Source: Nocardioidaceae bacterium (GTDB lineage Bacteria > Actinomycetota > Actinomycetes > Propionibacteriales > Nocardioidaceae). Taken from it: DNA of 64,000 nt. The notes below the pieces were generated by a model. The model worked only from the letters and a program-made list of their open reading frames with translations, searched no databases and was not told the DNA's origin. Each line of letters opens with the position of its first letter. The first letter of the stretch is position 1. This document shows positions 32,304-40,940 of this stretch, piece after piece. The translations under genes were made by a program, and so were the position numbers. Location: assembly GCA_030655315.1 (NCBI GenBank), contig JAURVT010000002.1, forward strand, positions 62,001-126,000, given 5' to 3'.

Positions 32304-33521
32304 TCAGAGGACCGGGAGCGCCCGATCGGTCCGAGGGCCGCTCGTCAGGCGCCCGGCGAGGTTCCGGACGAGTCGGGTGGAGGCGATCCGCGTCGCCGTA
32401 TGGAACAGGCCCACCCCGATCCTGGAGCGCGGATTGGCCAGGCCCGGCACGCCCGGGGGAAGACCCTGGACGTCCTCGACCAGCGGACGCATCCAGGCCT
32501 CGTAGGCGGCCAGCCCCGCGGCGGGGTGCTCACCCGGGGCGAGCCGGCCCAGCTCGGCCGCGAGCACGTAGGCCCCGGTGAGCGCCAGCGACGTGCCACC
32601 GCCCGCGACCGGCGTCACGCACCACGCCGCGTCGCCGAGCAGGCACGCCCTCCCGGCGACCCAGGTCGGGCTGAGCACCTGGGTGAGGTCCTCGACGTAG
32701 AGGTCGCTCGCGTCCTCGAGCCCGTCGAGCACCCGGGCGGTCTCCCAGCCCAGGTCGCCGAACCGGTCGCGCAGCTGGGCCACCTGCGCGTCGCGGTCGA
32801 GCCGGTCGAAGCCGTTGGGGCCGCTCATGAACGACAGCGACGCGCGGGTCGTCCCGCGGTCGTCGGGGCGCAGCGACACCGAGCGCGCACCGGGCACGCT
32901 GAGCCAGCGCCACCAGTCGTCGTCGCCGTCGGTGCGCGGGATGGTGCCGTAGGCGGTGTACATCCCGAGCCGCTTGAGCTCGGGCGCGTCGGCGCCGTCG
33001 AGCAGCAGGCCGCGGGTGCGCGAGCCCGCCCCCTCGGCCACGACGAGGAGGTCGAACGCGTGCGCGGCGCCGGACGACAGGGTCACCGAGACGTGGTCGT
33101 CGTCCTGCTCCAGCGCCTCGACCTGGTCGCCGTACCACCAGGTGACGTCGTCGGGGCAGGCCTCCCGGACGACGCGCGACAGCTCGTCGCGCAGCACCTC
33201 GAGCTCGGCGGTGGGGCCGTCGCCGTCCCCCTCGTCGACGGGGAACTCCGAGACGGTGCGGCCCCGTCCGTCCACGAAGCGGGTGCCCCGCTCCCCCGTG
33301 TTGGCGGCCCGGACGGCGTCGGTCAGGCCCATCTGGTCGAGGACGTCGCGGCCGAGACCGCGCACGTCGATGTTCTGGCCGCCCTCGCGCGGGCCGTCCC
33401 AGCGCTCCAGCACCGTCACCTGCCACCCGGTGCGGGCGAGCCAGTAGGCCGCGGACGGCCCCGCGATGCTCCCGCCCGTCACCAGGACGGTGCCGCGGGA
33501 CGGGGTGGACGCTGCAGGCAT
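32304..33521 (-). CDS. FAD-dependent monooxygenase (PHBH-like, group A)
   Basis: This 405-residue flavoprotein has the FAD motif VLVTGGSIAGPSAAYWLA near residue 13 and the GD motif ACLLGDAAWCVTPVAGGG near residue 285. It matches group A aromatic hydroxylases and related tetracycline-modifying enzymes. ATG at 33521 follows CGAGG at a suitable distance; the longer upstream frame is dropped. It is divergent from the DUF899 gene. The substrate is unknown. Confidence 0.87.
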   Translation of the reverse strand: MPAASTPSRGTVLVTGGSIAGPSAAYWLARTGWQVTVLERWDGPREGGQNIDVRGLGRDVLDQMGLTDAVRAANTGERGTRFVDGRGRTVSEFPVDEGDGDGPTAELEVLRDELSRVVREACPDDVTWWYGDQVEALEQDDDHVSVTLSSGAAHAFDLLVVAEGAGSRTRGLLLDGADAPELKRLGMYTAYGTIPRTDGDDDWWRWLSVPGARSVSLRPDDRGTTRASLSFMSGPNGFDRLDRDAQVAQLRDRFGDLGWETARVLDGLEDASDLYVEDLTQVLSPTWVAGRACLLGDAAWCVTPVAGGGTSLALTGAYVLAAELGRLAPGEHPAAGLAAYEAWMRPLVEDVQGLPPGVPGLANPRSRIGVGLFHTATRIASTRLVRNLAGRLTSGPRTDRALPVL

Positions 33522-33666
33522 GGGACCTCGGAGGGACGGTGCACCCACGCCGGTCGCAGGTCGCGGACCCAGTAGAGCACCGGCCGACTGCGTCGACCCG
33601 ATGAGTCCGGGCGCCGGGGCCGGTCAGTCCCTGGAGCACCGACACCGACCCAGCGAGGAGACCACC

Positions 33667-34335
33667 ATGACCGACCAGCCGATCGCCGCACCGCCCGTCG
33701 TGGACCGGGCCGACTTCGAGGCGGCCCTGGCCGACCAGGTCGTCCTGGAGAAGGAGCTGACGCGCCACGGCGACCGGGTCTCGGCCGCCCGCCGACGGCT
33801 GCCCCGGGTCGAGGTGGACGACTACGTCTTCACCGGGCCCGAGGGGCCGGTGCGGCTCACCGAGCTGTTCGGCGACCACCAGGTCCTGCTGGTGCAGAAC
33901 GTGATGTTCGGCCCGGACTGGGAGGAGGGCTGCCCGAGCTGCACCTGGGCGGTCGACAACCTGCCGGCCGGGATGGAGCGGTTCGCCGAGGAGGGCATCG
34001 CGTTCGCGATGGTGTCCCAGGCGCCCATCGAGAAGCTCGAGGCCTGGCGGGCCCGCCGCGGGTGGGACCACCGGTGGGTCTCCTCCGCCGGCACCAGCTA
34101 CCACCACGACTGGGGCTGGACGCGGCGCGACGACCAGGGTCGCGAGGGCCAGCTGCCCGGGTACTCCTACTACCTGCTGCGCGACGGACGCCCGTCCCTC
34201 ACCTACGCGACGACGGCGCGCGGCACCGAGGCGATCCTGCCGCTGGCGCACGTGATGGACCGCACCTGCTACGGCCGCCGGCAGGACTGGGAGGACAGCC
34301 CCGAGGGCTGGCCGCAGGACCCCACGTACGGCTGA
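33667..34335 (+). CDS. DUF899 thioredoxin-like family protein
   Basis: This 222-residue DUF899 protein has ALADQVVLEKELTRHGDRV near residue 20 and the diagnostic MFGPDWEEGCPSCTWAVDNL near residue 80, in which CPSC sits at a thioredoxin-like position. SYYLLRDGRPSLTYATTARG follows. It probably has a redox role, not proven for the family. ATG at 33667 has GAGGAGA about nine bases upstream. Confidence 0.87.
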   Translation: MTDQPIAAPPVVDRADFEAALADQVVLEKELTRHGDRVSAARRRLPRVEVDDYVFTGPEGPVRLTELFGDHQVLLVQNVMFGPDWEEGCPSCTWAVDNLPAGMERFAEEGIAFAMVSQAPIEKLEAWRARRGWDHRWVSSAGTSYHHDWGWTRRDDQGREGQLPGYSYYLLRDGRPSLTYATTARGTEAILPLAHVMDRTCYGRRQDWEDSPEGWPQDPTYG

Positions 34336-34366
34336 GCGCCGCCCGCACCGCGCCGATGTGGTGGGC

Positions 34367-34564
34367 TCAGCCGCGCGCGGGCACCGGGGTTCCGACGAGC
34401 TGCAGCACCTCGTCGGCGGGGAAGCGACGGTGCCCGCCGAGCGTGCGGACGAAGGAGAGCTTGCCCGCGTCGGCCCATCGGGTGACGGTCTTGGGGTCGA
34501 CCGCGAACAGCGCGGCGACCTCGGCGGGCGTGAGGAGCTTCGGGGTGGATGTCGAGACGGTCAT
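34367..34564 (-). CDS. bldC: BldC-like MerR-family DNA-binding protein
   Basis: This 65-residue protein closely matches actinobacterial BldC: LLTPAEVAALFAVDPKTVTR, WADAGKLSFVRTLGGHRRF and the C-terminal LQLVGTPV. BldC binds DNA cooperatively as head-to-tail oligomers on repeats and controls development or secondary metabolism in Streptomyces. ATG at 34564 gives the family's usual length; the upstream GTG would add six residues. Confidence 0.88.
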   Translation of the reverse strand: MTVSTSTPKLLTPAEVAALFAVDPKTVTRWADAGKLSFVRTLGGHRRFPADEVLQLVGTPVPARG

Positions 34565-34669
34565 GATCAAAGGTTCAACCACTTCGTCCGGGGTTGTCAG
34601 GCGAACGCGTGATCCGCGACCTCAAGATCTGCTGTGTGACCGGCGCCGCGACCGGGGTCGTCAGCCGGG

Positions 34670-35713
34670 TCAACGCCCGAGGTCGACGGTGGCGAGCAGC
34701 GTGGTGGACTCGGTCGACGGCGTCCGCAGCGACCAGCCGCGGCCGCGCTCGGTGCCGCAGGGACGGACGGCCCGCAGGGTCCGGCCGCACGCGACGCCCC
34801 GCACGTCGGCTCCCCGCACGCGGAGCACCGTGCCGCCGGGGTCGGAGCCCCGCGCCACGACGCTGAACGCGGTGAGGTCGACCAGGCCGCGCGCCTCGTC
34901 GTCCCCGCTGGTGCGCACGGCGTCGCGGACCACGTAGCTCACCCGCACGCGATCGGTGGGACCGGAGAAGGTGACCCGCTGCCGGTCCCCGGACGCGGCG
35001 GGCTCCACGGTGTCGACGCCCGCGCCCCGGACGGTCACGGACGTCGCACGACGCCCGTCGCGTCGCGAGCCCGGGGCGACGTCGACCGACCGCACCGGCT
35101 CCTCGAACGCCAGCCACTGGACGACCTCCACCGAGCCGCCGGCCCCCGGCACGACCTCCACCAGGCGTCCCGGCACCGGCGCCGAGGCCGGGGCCGCCGC
35201 GGGATCGACGGCACCGGACGCGACCGTCCGGGCGGACGGGTCACCGGCGGGTCGCGCCACGAGGAACCCGCCCACGAGCACGGCGACGACGGCCACCAGC
35301 ACCGCGGCCACCACGACGGCCCGGCGGCGTCGGCGCGGTGGTGCCGACGGCCCGGGCGACGGCTCGACCGGTGACGGCCGCGTGGCGACGGGACGCGGAG
35401 GCGACGCAGCGGCGGGCGGGGCGGCCGGACGTGCCGCGGGCACCTCGATCCTGGTCCCCGTGTTCCGCACGGTGCCGCGCACCCGCACCGGCGGCGAGCC
35501 CGGCCGCGGCGGGGCCCTCGGGGCCTCCGCGGCAGGCTCGTCGACCGGCGCCGGCGGGACGACCGCGGGCTCGACGCGTCGGACGGCGGGACGGGCGTCG
35601 ACGCGCGGCACCGACAGGTCGATGTCGTCCAGGCGGGCGCGGGTGCTGACGGTGAGGTCCGTGAGCGCCGACTCCAGGTCGACCCGGAGACGCTCGAACG
35701 GGTCGGCGCTCAT
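34670..35713 (-). CDS. Membrane-anchored protein of unknown function, sortase operon
   Basis: This 347-residue protein is not recognised. Residues 1-130 are cytosolic and rich in Pro and Ala; RRRRRAVVVAAVLVAVVAVL near residues 130-150 is a single membrane helix. The outer 190 residues are beta-rich (for example SVDVAPGSRR, then SVTVRGAGVD, and RVRVSYVVRDAVR) with a cysteine pair near the end (ACGR...RPCG). ATG overlaps the sortase stop. Its position suggests a surface protein or sortase partner, but no LPxTG-type motif is present. Confidence 0.75.
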   Translation of the reverse strand: MSADPFERLRVDLESALTDLTVSTRARLDDIDLSVPRVDARPAVRRVEPAVVPPAPVDEPAAEAPRAPPRPGSPPVRVRGTVRNTGTRIEVPAARPAAPPAAASPPRPVATRPSPVEPSPGPSAPPRRRRRAVVVAAVLVAVVAVLVGGFLVARPAGDPSARTVASGAVDPAAAPASAPVPGRLVEVVPGAGGSVEVVQWLAFEEPVRSVDVAPGSRRDGRRATSVTVRGAGVDTVEPAASGDRQRVTFSGPTDRVRVSYVVRDAVRTSGDDEARGLVDLTAFSVVARGSDPGGTVLRVRGADVRGVACGRTLRAVRPCGTERGRGWSLRTPSTESTTLLATVDLGR

Positions 35714-36342
35714 CGCGCGCGCTCCGTCGTGGCGCCCACCGGCTGGGCGGTGAGGACCAGCAGGTTCTGGTAACCGCCCCGCGACCGGTCGTACGGCCCG
35801 GCGCAGGTGATCAGCACGAGCCGGGGAGCCCCGTCGGCGGCGAACACCGACCCGTCGGTGCGCAGGATCGTCCGCCGGACGGTGCGCAGCGCACCGACCC
35901 GGTAGGTGGTGCGCAGGCCGTCGGACAGGACGGTGACGCGCTCGCCCTCGCGGGCCCCGAGCAGCTCGGCGAAGGGTCCGAGGCCCCGTCCGACCGAGTC
36001 CACGTGGGCCGCGACCACGGTGGCGCCGAAGGGGTCGCCGGGACGGGACCCGCCGTCCCACCAGCCCGCGACGTCCGGGTCGTCGGGCACGTCGAGACGC
36101 CCGGCCGCGTCGGTCGCGGCCGGCTGCACCGGCACCGTGCGCCCACTGGGGAGCCGGACGCGCGTCGGCACCTCGGGGAGGACGTTGCCCGCCGCGCGGC
36201 TGGCGACCGCGGCGGGTGGGGCAGGCGACTCCTCGGTGAGCCCGGACGTGCGCGGCAGGGGCGCGCCGCCCGACGAGCCGCCGCACCCGGCGAGCACCAG
36301 CACGCCGAGCGCGAGACCGAGCCGGCCGACCGCCGCCGTCAC
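35710..36342 (-). CDS. Class F sortase
   Basis: This 210-residue sortase has a lipobox-like signal (VLVLAGC near residue 20). The catalytic histidine is in TVVAAHVDSVG near residue 110, the cysteine in RLVLITCAGPYD near residue 180, and the arginine in SRGGYQNLLV. Spacing is typical of class F enzymes of actinobacteria. It would join a sorting-signal protein to the wall or to another acceptor. It overlaps both neighbours by four bases. No obvious substrate with an LPxTG tail is in this window. Confidence 0.87.
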   Translation of the reverse strand: MTAAVGRLGLALGVLVLAGCGGSSGGAPLPRTSGLTEESPAPPAAVASRAAGNVLPEVPTRVRLPSGRTVPVQPAATDAAGRLDVPDDPDVAGWWDGGSRPGDPFGATVVAAHVDSVGRGLGPFAELLGAREGERVTVLSDGLRTTYRVGALRTVRRTILRTDGSVFAADGAPRLVLITCAGPYDRSRGGYQNLLVLTAQPVGATTERAR

Positions 36343-37130
36343 GGCGACGCCGACGGTCCCGCGCCCCTGGGCCCGAAGGTCTGCACCGTGAGCCCCGAGA
36401 CCAGTCCGGCGCTGCCGGTGTCGACGGTGGTGGGCGCGACGCTGCCGTCACGGCGCAGCCGCACGGTGCGGGCGACGACGTCCATCGACCCCGCGTCGGG
36501 GCTGCCGACGGCGTAGACCATCGTCGCGGTGCGCGCGCCGAGGTCGAGCGGCAGCGGGCCGAGGATCGTGGTGCCCTCGCCGGACAGCACCAGGGAGGCC
36601 CGGTGCTCGCCCGCGGGCACGTCGGCCGTCGCGAACTCGCCGTTCGCGATGTTGGTGAACACCGTGCGGCCGTCGAGCTCGACGTCGGCCGGCGGCACCA
36701 GCGCGGTGTGGGCGAGCAGCACCCGCGAGCGCCCGGGCGCGATCGGCTCGTCCGGGGTGGCGTAGACACTGATCACCGGGTCCTCGTCGACGGACGCGGG
36801 CCGGTGCAGGACGACGTCGCTGTTGCCGCCGGCCGCCACCGTGACCTGGGCCCGCGCGGGCGCGCCGTCGCCCCGGAACTCCACCGTGTGGCGTCCCGCC
36901 GCGACCCGCAACGGCCCCACGACCGTGCGTCCGCGCACGCCCGCGCGCACCTTCTCCCCGTCGACGAGCACGTTCACCCGTGTGCCCGGGACCGCCTGCA
37001 CGAGGGCGATCTCGCCGGTGGCACGCGCCCCGGCCGCGGTGCCGGGCGCCGTCAGCACGAGCAGGGCGGCCGTGCACCCGAGCGCGGTGAGCACGGCGGC
37101 GACCCGGTGAGGGCGTCGAACGGTGGACAC
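36339..37130 (-). CDS. DUF4397 domain-containing secreted protein
   Basis: This 263-residue secreted protein has a signal peptide (residues about 10-32) and two DUF4397-like beta-sandwich halves: ALVQAVPGTRVNVLVDGE near residue 42, HTVEFRGDG, then RVLLAHTALVPPADVELDG and TATMVYAVGSPDAGS. GTG at 37130 has TGGAGG five bases upstream. It is the first gene of a three-gene operon with the sortase. The function is unknown; a surface-exposed binding role is plausible. Confidence 0.8.
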   Translation of the reverse strand: MSTVRRPHRVAAVLTALGCTAALLVLTAPGTAAGARATGEIALVQAVPGTRVNVLVDGEKVRAGVRGRTVVGPLRVAAGRHTVEFRGDGAPARAQVTVAAGGNSDVVLHRPASVDEDPVISVYATPDEPIAPGRSRVLLAHTALVPPADVELDGRTVFTNIANGEFATADVPAGEHRASLVLSGEGTTILGPLPLDLGARTATMVYAVGSPDAGSMDVVARTVRLRRDGSVAPTTVDTGSAGLVSGLTVQTFGPRGAGPSASP

Positions 37131-37331
37131 GTGGCCTCCAGTGGTCCCGGCGGCGGGCGCACGTCGGAGGTCGAGTCAGACATGGGCGCCAGGACGGCGC
37201 AATACCGAAGAATGGTCAGGGACCACCATCTGCGGGGCATCTCTCCCCCACCTGGGTCCGTTACCGGCGCGTAGCCCCCCGGTCCGCCCCGCGAATTGCA
37301 CCCGCGACCGGCCGTGGCAAGGTCGTCGCCG
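37131..37331. other. 201-base divergent gap without a gene
   Basis: The gap holds the promoters of the DUF4397/sortase operon and the MFS gene. An AT-richer stretch at about 37195-37215 may carry the leftward promoter. G- and C-rich runs at 37235-37285 looked riboswitch-like but match no class I recognise. Confidence 0.4.
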
Positions 37332-38564
37332 ATGACGACCGACCCCGCCGACGAGCCGTTGCGGCCCGGCACCTCCGACCTGCGCCGGCTGAACGGGGCG
37401 ATGCTCGCCGCCGGCCTCGCGGGCTTCGGCATGCTCTACGCGACCCAGCCGCTGATGCCGCAGATCGCCGACGAGTTCGACGTCTCCGCCGCCGCGTCCA
37501 GCCTGACGATCTCGGCCGCGACGGGCGCGCTGGCGGTCTGCGTGCTGCCGATGACCCTCTTCGCCGAGGCCGTCGGCCGGGTGCGGGTGATGCGGTGGGG
37601 CCTGGTGGCCGCCGTGGTGCTCCTGCTGCTGAGCGCGACCGCGCCGTCGCTGGCCGTCCTGATCGGGCTCCGGGCGCTGCTCGGGGTGGCCGTGGCGGCC
37701 GTCGTCGCGGTGGCGATGGGCCACGTCGGCGCGGTGGTGCACCCCGCGGCCGTGGGCGCGACGATGGGTCTCTACGTCGCGGGCAACACCCTCGGCGGCG
37801 TGGGAGGCCGTGTCGTCACCGCGGTGGCCGGCGACCTCGCCGGCTGGCGCTGGGCCGACGCCACGCTGGCGGCGTTCGTCGCCGTGGCCGTGGCCACGTT
37901 CTGGGTCCTGCTGCCGGCCCCCCGACCGGTCCGCGCGACGGCGCCGCGCCCGTCGTCGGCCTCGCTCGTGCTGCCCCACCTCCGCAACGGCGCGCTGCTG
38001 CGGCTGCTCGTGGTGCCGTTCACGCTGATGGGCGCCTTCGTGGCCGTCTACAACTACCTGGCGTTCCGGCTCGTCGCTCCCCCGTTCTCGCTCCCGGTGG
38101 CGGTCGTCGGCGCCGTCTTCCTGGCCTACCTGAGCGGCACGGCGACGTCGGTGCTCGCCGGACGCCTCGCGGCGCGCTCGGACCGTCGGCGCGCGGTCGT
38201 CGGCTGGATCCTGGTGATGGCCGCGGGCGCGGCGATGACCGTGCCCGACCAGCTGGTCGTCGTGGTCGTCGGTCTCGTCGTCTTCACCGGCGGGTTCTTC
38301 GGCGCGCACGCCGTCGCCAGCGGATGGGTGCCGTCGATCGCCCGGCGGTCCGACGCCGGGGTGGCCACCGCGCCCGCGAGCGGCCTGTACCTGCTGGCCT
38401 ACTACGCCGGGTCCAGCACCTTCGGCGCCCTGGTCGGGATCGCCTGGACCCGCGACGGCTGGACCGGCACCGTGGTGTCGGTGGCGTGCCTGGTGGCGGT
38501 GGCACTCGTCGCGGCGCTGAGCGTCCGCGACACGCGTCCGCGCGACGTCCGGGCGGGCCGGTAA
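37332..38564 (+). CDS. MFS transporter (YnfM-like)
   Basis: This 410-residue, 12-helix transporter has LAGFGMLYATQPLMPQIADE in helix 1, characteristic of the YnfM/inner membrane transport group, and FAEAVGRVRVMR as the loop 2-3 motif. ATG at 37332 follows a charged short N-terminus; an earlier in-frame start lacks support. CAAGGT lies upstream as a weak -10. It probably exports small molecules; the ligand is unknown. Confidence 0.85.
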   Translation: MTTDPADEPLRPGTSDLRRLNGAMLAAGLAGFGMLYATQPLMPQIADEFDVSAAASSLTISAATGALAVCVLPMTLFAEAVGRVRVMRWGLVAAVVLLLLSATAPSLAVLIGLRALLGVAVAAVVAVAMGHVGAVVHPAAVGATMGLYVAGNTLGGVGGRVVTAVAGDLAGWRWADATLAAFVAVAVATFWVLLPAPRPVRATAPRPSSASLVLPHLRNGALLRLLVVPFTLMGAFVAVYNYLAFRLVAPPFSLPVAVVGAVFLAYLSGTATSVLAGRLAARSDRRRAVVGWILVMAAGAAMTVPDQLVVVVVGLVVFTGGFFGAHAVASGWVPSIARRSDAGVATAPASGLYLLAYYAGSSTFGALVGIAWTRDGWTGTVVSVACLVAVALVAALSVRDTRPRDVRAGR

Positions 38565-38669
38565 CCGGACCGACGCACGCCGCGCCGCACCACGTACTTG
38601 CCGCTTTCACCTCGAGGCATCACAGTGAGCCCACCGCGGGGCGCCCGTCCCCGCGGCGATCGAGGGGAC

Positions 38670-40097
38670 ATGAGCGAGACGACGCAGCAGACCGAGCAGC
38701 CCGAGCTCAAGCGGGTGATGGGTCCTGGCCTGCTCCTGCTCTTCATCGTCGGCGACATCCTGGGCACCGGCGTGTACGCGCTCACCGGGCAGGTCGCCGC
38801 CGAGGTGGGCGGTGCCGCGTGGGCACCGTTCCTGATCGCCTTCGCGGTCGCGATGGTGACCGCCTTCTCCTACCTCGAGCTCGTCACCAAGTACCCGCAG
38901 GCCGCGGGTGCCGCGCTGTACGTGCACAAGGCGTTCGGCATCCACTTCATCACGTTCATCGTGTGCTTCACCGTGATGTGCTCGGGCATCACCTCGGCCT
39001 CGACGGCCGCGCGCGCGGTGGCGTCCAACTTCGACGTCGGCTTCGGTCTCGGCTGGACCGAGTCTGGCAACAACGGCGCGATCCTCGCGGTCGCCCTGCT
39101 CTTCATGCTGATCGTGATGGCGGTGAACTTCCGCGGCGTCAGCGAGAGCGTGAAGGCCAACGTCGTCCTCACCATGATCGAGCTGTCCGGCCTCCTGCTC
39201 GTCATCCTGATCGGCTTCTACGCCATCGTCGGCGGCGGCGAGACGATCGACCTGTCGCGCGCCATGGTCTTCGAGAGCGCCAGCGACAAGAGCACCTTCC
39301 TGGCCCTGAGCACCGCGACGTCGCTCGCGTTCTTCGCCATGGTCGGCTTCGAGGACTCGGTCAACATGGCCGAGGAGACCAAGGACCCGAGCCGGATCTT
39401 CCCCAAGATGATGCTCACCGGACTCGGTGCGGCCGCCGTGATCTACGTGCTGGTCGCCATCTGCTCGGTGGCCGTCGTGCCGATCGGCGAGCTGGCCGGC
39501 AACGAGACGCCGCTGGTCACCGTCGTCCAGACGGCGGCGCCTGACTTCCCGATCTCCGACCTGATCCCGTTCATCTCCATCTTCGCCGTGGCCAACTCGG
39601 CGCTGATCAACATGATGATGGCCAGCCGCCTGCTCTACGGCATGAGCAAGCAGGCCGTGCTGCCGCCGTTCCTGTCCAAGGTGCACCCGCGCACCCGCAC
39701 GCCGTACAACGCCATCCTCTTCACCACCGTGATCTCGCTGGGCCTGATCACCTACGTCTCGCTCGACCCCGAGAGCCCCGTCGTGGCCATCCTCGGCGGC
39801 ACGACGTCGCTGCTGCTGCTCGCGGTCTTCGCGGTCGTGAACGTCGTGGTGCTGGTCCTGCGCCGCGATCCCGTCGAGCACCACCACTTCAAGGCGGGCA
39901 GGATCCTGCCGGTCGTCGGGGCGCTCGCCTGCGTCTACCTGGTGCTCCCGTGGTCGTCCGGGCGCGATCCCGAGCAGTACCGGATCGCCGGCATCCTGCT
40001 CGTCCTCGGCGTCATCCTCTGGGCGATCACCTGGTTCGCCAACCGCGCGCTGCACGCGAAGAAGACCGTCATCCGCGACCCCGCCGACCTCGACTGA
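38670..40097 (+). CDS. APC superfamily amino acid/peptide permease
   Basis: This 475-residue permease has 12 helices with the APC helix 1 motif FIVGDILGTGVYALTGQVA near residue 28 and AFFAMVGFEDSVNMAEETKD near residue 225. ATG at 38670 has GAGGGGAC just upstream. Three genes of peptide metabolism follow, the first overlapping its stop. It probably imports an amino acid or a dipeptide released from the cell wall. Confidence 0.88.
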   Translation: MSETTQQTEQPELKRVMGPGLLLLFIVGDILGTGVYALTGQVAAEVGGAAWAPFLIAFAVAMVTAFSYLELVTKYPQAAGAALYVHKAFGIHFITFIVCFTVMCSGITSASTAARAVASNFDVGFGLGWTESGNNGAILAVALLFMLIVMAVNFRGVSESVKANVVLTMIELSGLLLVILIGFYAIVGGGETIDLSRAMVFESASDKSTFLALSTATSLAFFAMVGFEDSVNMAEETKDPSRIFPKMMLTGLGAAAVIYVLVAICSVAVVPIGELAGNETPLVTVVQTAAPDFPISDLIPFISIFAVANSALINMMMASRLLYGMSKQAVLPPFLSKVHPRTRTPYNAILFTTVISLGLITYVSLDPESPVVAILGGTTSLLLLAVFAVVNVVVLVLRRDPVEHHHFKAGRILPVVGALACVYLVLPWSSGRDPEQYRIAGILLVLGVILWAITWFANRALHAKKTVIRDPADLD

Positions 40098-40918
40098 ACC
40101 CCCTGCTCGCCGCCCGCGTCGACGCGCTCGCGTCCTCCGCGGGCGGCCAGGTGTCGGTCTGGGCCGGACCGGTCGACGGGCCGGCCTGGTTCGAGCGCGA
40201 CGCCGACGCCGTCCACGCCGCCGCCAGCACGCTCAAGCTGCCGCTGCTGGTGGCCGTGCTGGCCGCGGTGCAGGCCGGGCGGCTCGGCCTCGACGACGAG
40301 CTGCTCGTGCACGACGCGTTCGCGTCCGCGGTCACCGGGCACACCTACGTCTCGACCCCCGGCTACGACAACGACGCCGAGCCGTGGGCACTGCTCGGTG
40401 GCCGGGCGACCCTCGAGTGGCTCGCGCGGCGCGCGGTCGTCCGCTCCAGCAACCTGGCCACCAACCTGCTCCTCGAGGCGGTCGGGACGCAGGCCGTCGA
40501 CGCGGTGTGGGCCCGCGCCGGGGCGCGCCGGTCGCGGCTCCGCAAGGGGATCGAGGACGGTCCGGCCGGCGAGGCGGGCCTGACGAACGACGCGACGGCA
40601 CGCGACCTCGCCGGCGTCGTGTCGGCGCTGGCCGGCGGGCGGCTGCTCGACGCGCCGCGCACCGCGTGGGCGGTCGACGTGCTGTCCCACGTGGAGCACC
40701 GCGACGGGCTGCCGGCCGGGCTGCCCGCCGGGACGCCGGTCTGGCACAAGCCCGGGTGGATCGAGGGGGCCTGCCACGACGTGGGCCTGGTCTCCGCGGT
40801 GGACGAGACCCCCGTGGTGCTCGCGGTCCTGACCACCGCTCCCCTCGACGACGCCGCCGCGCACGCCCTCGTCGCCGACGTCGTCCGCGCCTGCTGGCAC
40901 CACCGCCCCCGCTCCTGA
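40094..40918 (+). CDS. Serine hydrolase / class A beta-lactamase-like protein, probable CTG start
   Basis: The frame encodes about 274 residues with all three penicillin-binding/beta-lactamase motifs: S-x-x-K as ASTLKLPLL near residue 45, SSN as VVRSSNLATN, and K-[TS]-G replaced by KPG in VWHKPGWIEG. No ATG, GTG or TTG suits the N-terminus. CTG at 40094 overlaps the permease stop (CTGA) like the ATGA junctions elsewhere here and gives a family-like start NPLLAARVDALA. The next candidate, GTG near 40151, would cut the first strand. No signal peptide is visible, so it is cytosolic and likely a peptidase in wall-peptide recycling rather than a drug-resistance enzyme. Confidence 0.75.
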   Translation: MNPLLAARVDALASSAGGQVSVWAGPVDGPAWFERDADAVHAAASTLKLPLLVAVLAAVQAGRLGLDDELLVHDAFASAVTGHTYVSTPGYDNDAEPWALLGGRATLEWLARRAVVRSSNLATNLLLEAVGTQAVDAVWARAGARRSRLRKGIEDGPAGEAGLTNDATARDLAGVVSALAGGRLLDAPRTAWAVDVLSHVEHRDGLPAGLPAGTPVWHKPGWIEGACHDVGLVSAVDETPVVLAVLTTAPLDDAAAHALVADVVRACWHHRPRS

Positions 40919-40928
40919 GACGCGGTCG

Positions 40929-40934
40929 TAGGGT
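40929..40934 (+). promoter_or_regulatory. -10 element TAGGGT upstream of the epimerase gene
   Basis: TAGGGT, then six bases, then GTG 40941. This may give an internal leaderless promoter within the operon. Confidence 0.45.
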
Positions 40935-40940
40935 CGGGGC

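Noticed and set aside
37235-37300. Possible c-di-AMP or other riboswitch before the DUF4397 gene
   Set aside because: G-runs and GGTAAC-like bits are present, but the order of conserved elements of the ydaO class is missing.
40094-40918. Beta-lactam resistance gene
   Set aside because: No signal peptide, KPG in place of KTG, and linkage to peptide-recycling genes argue against a secreted beta-lactamase.
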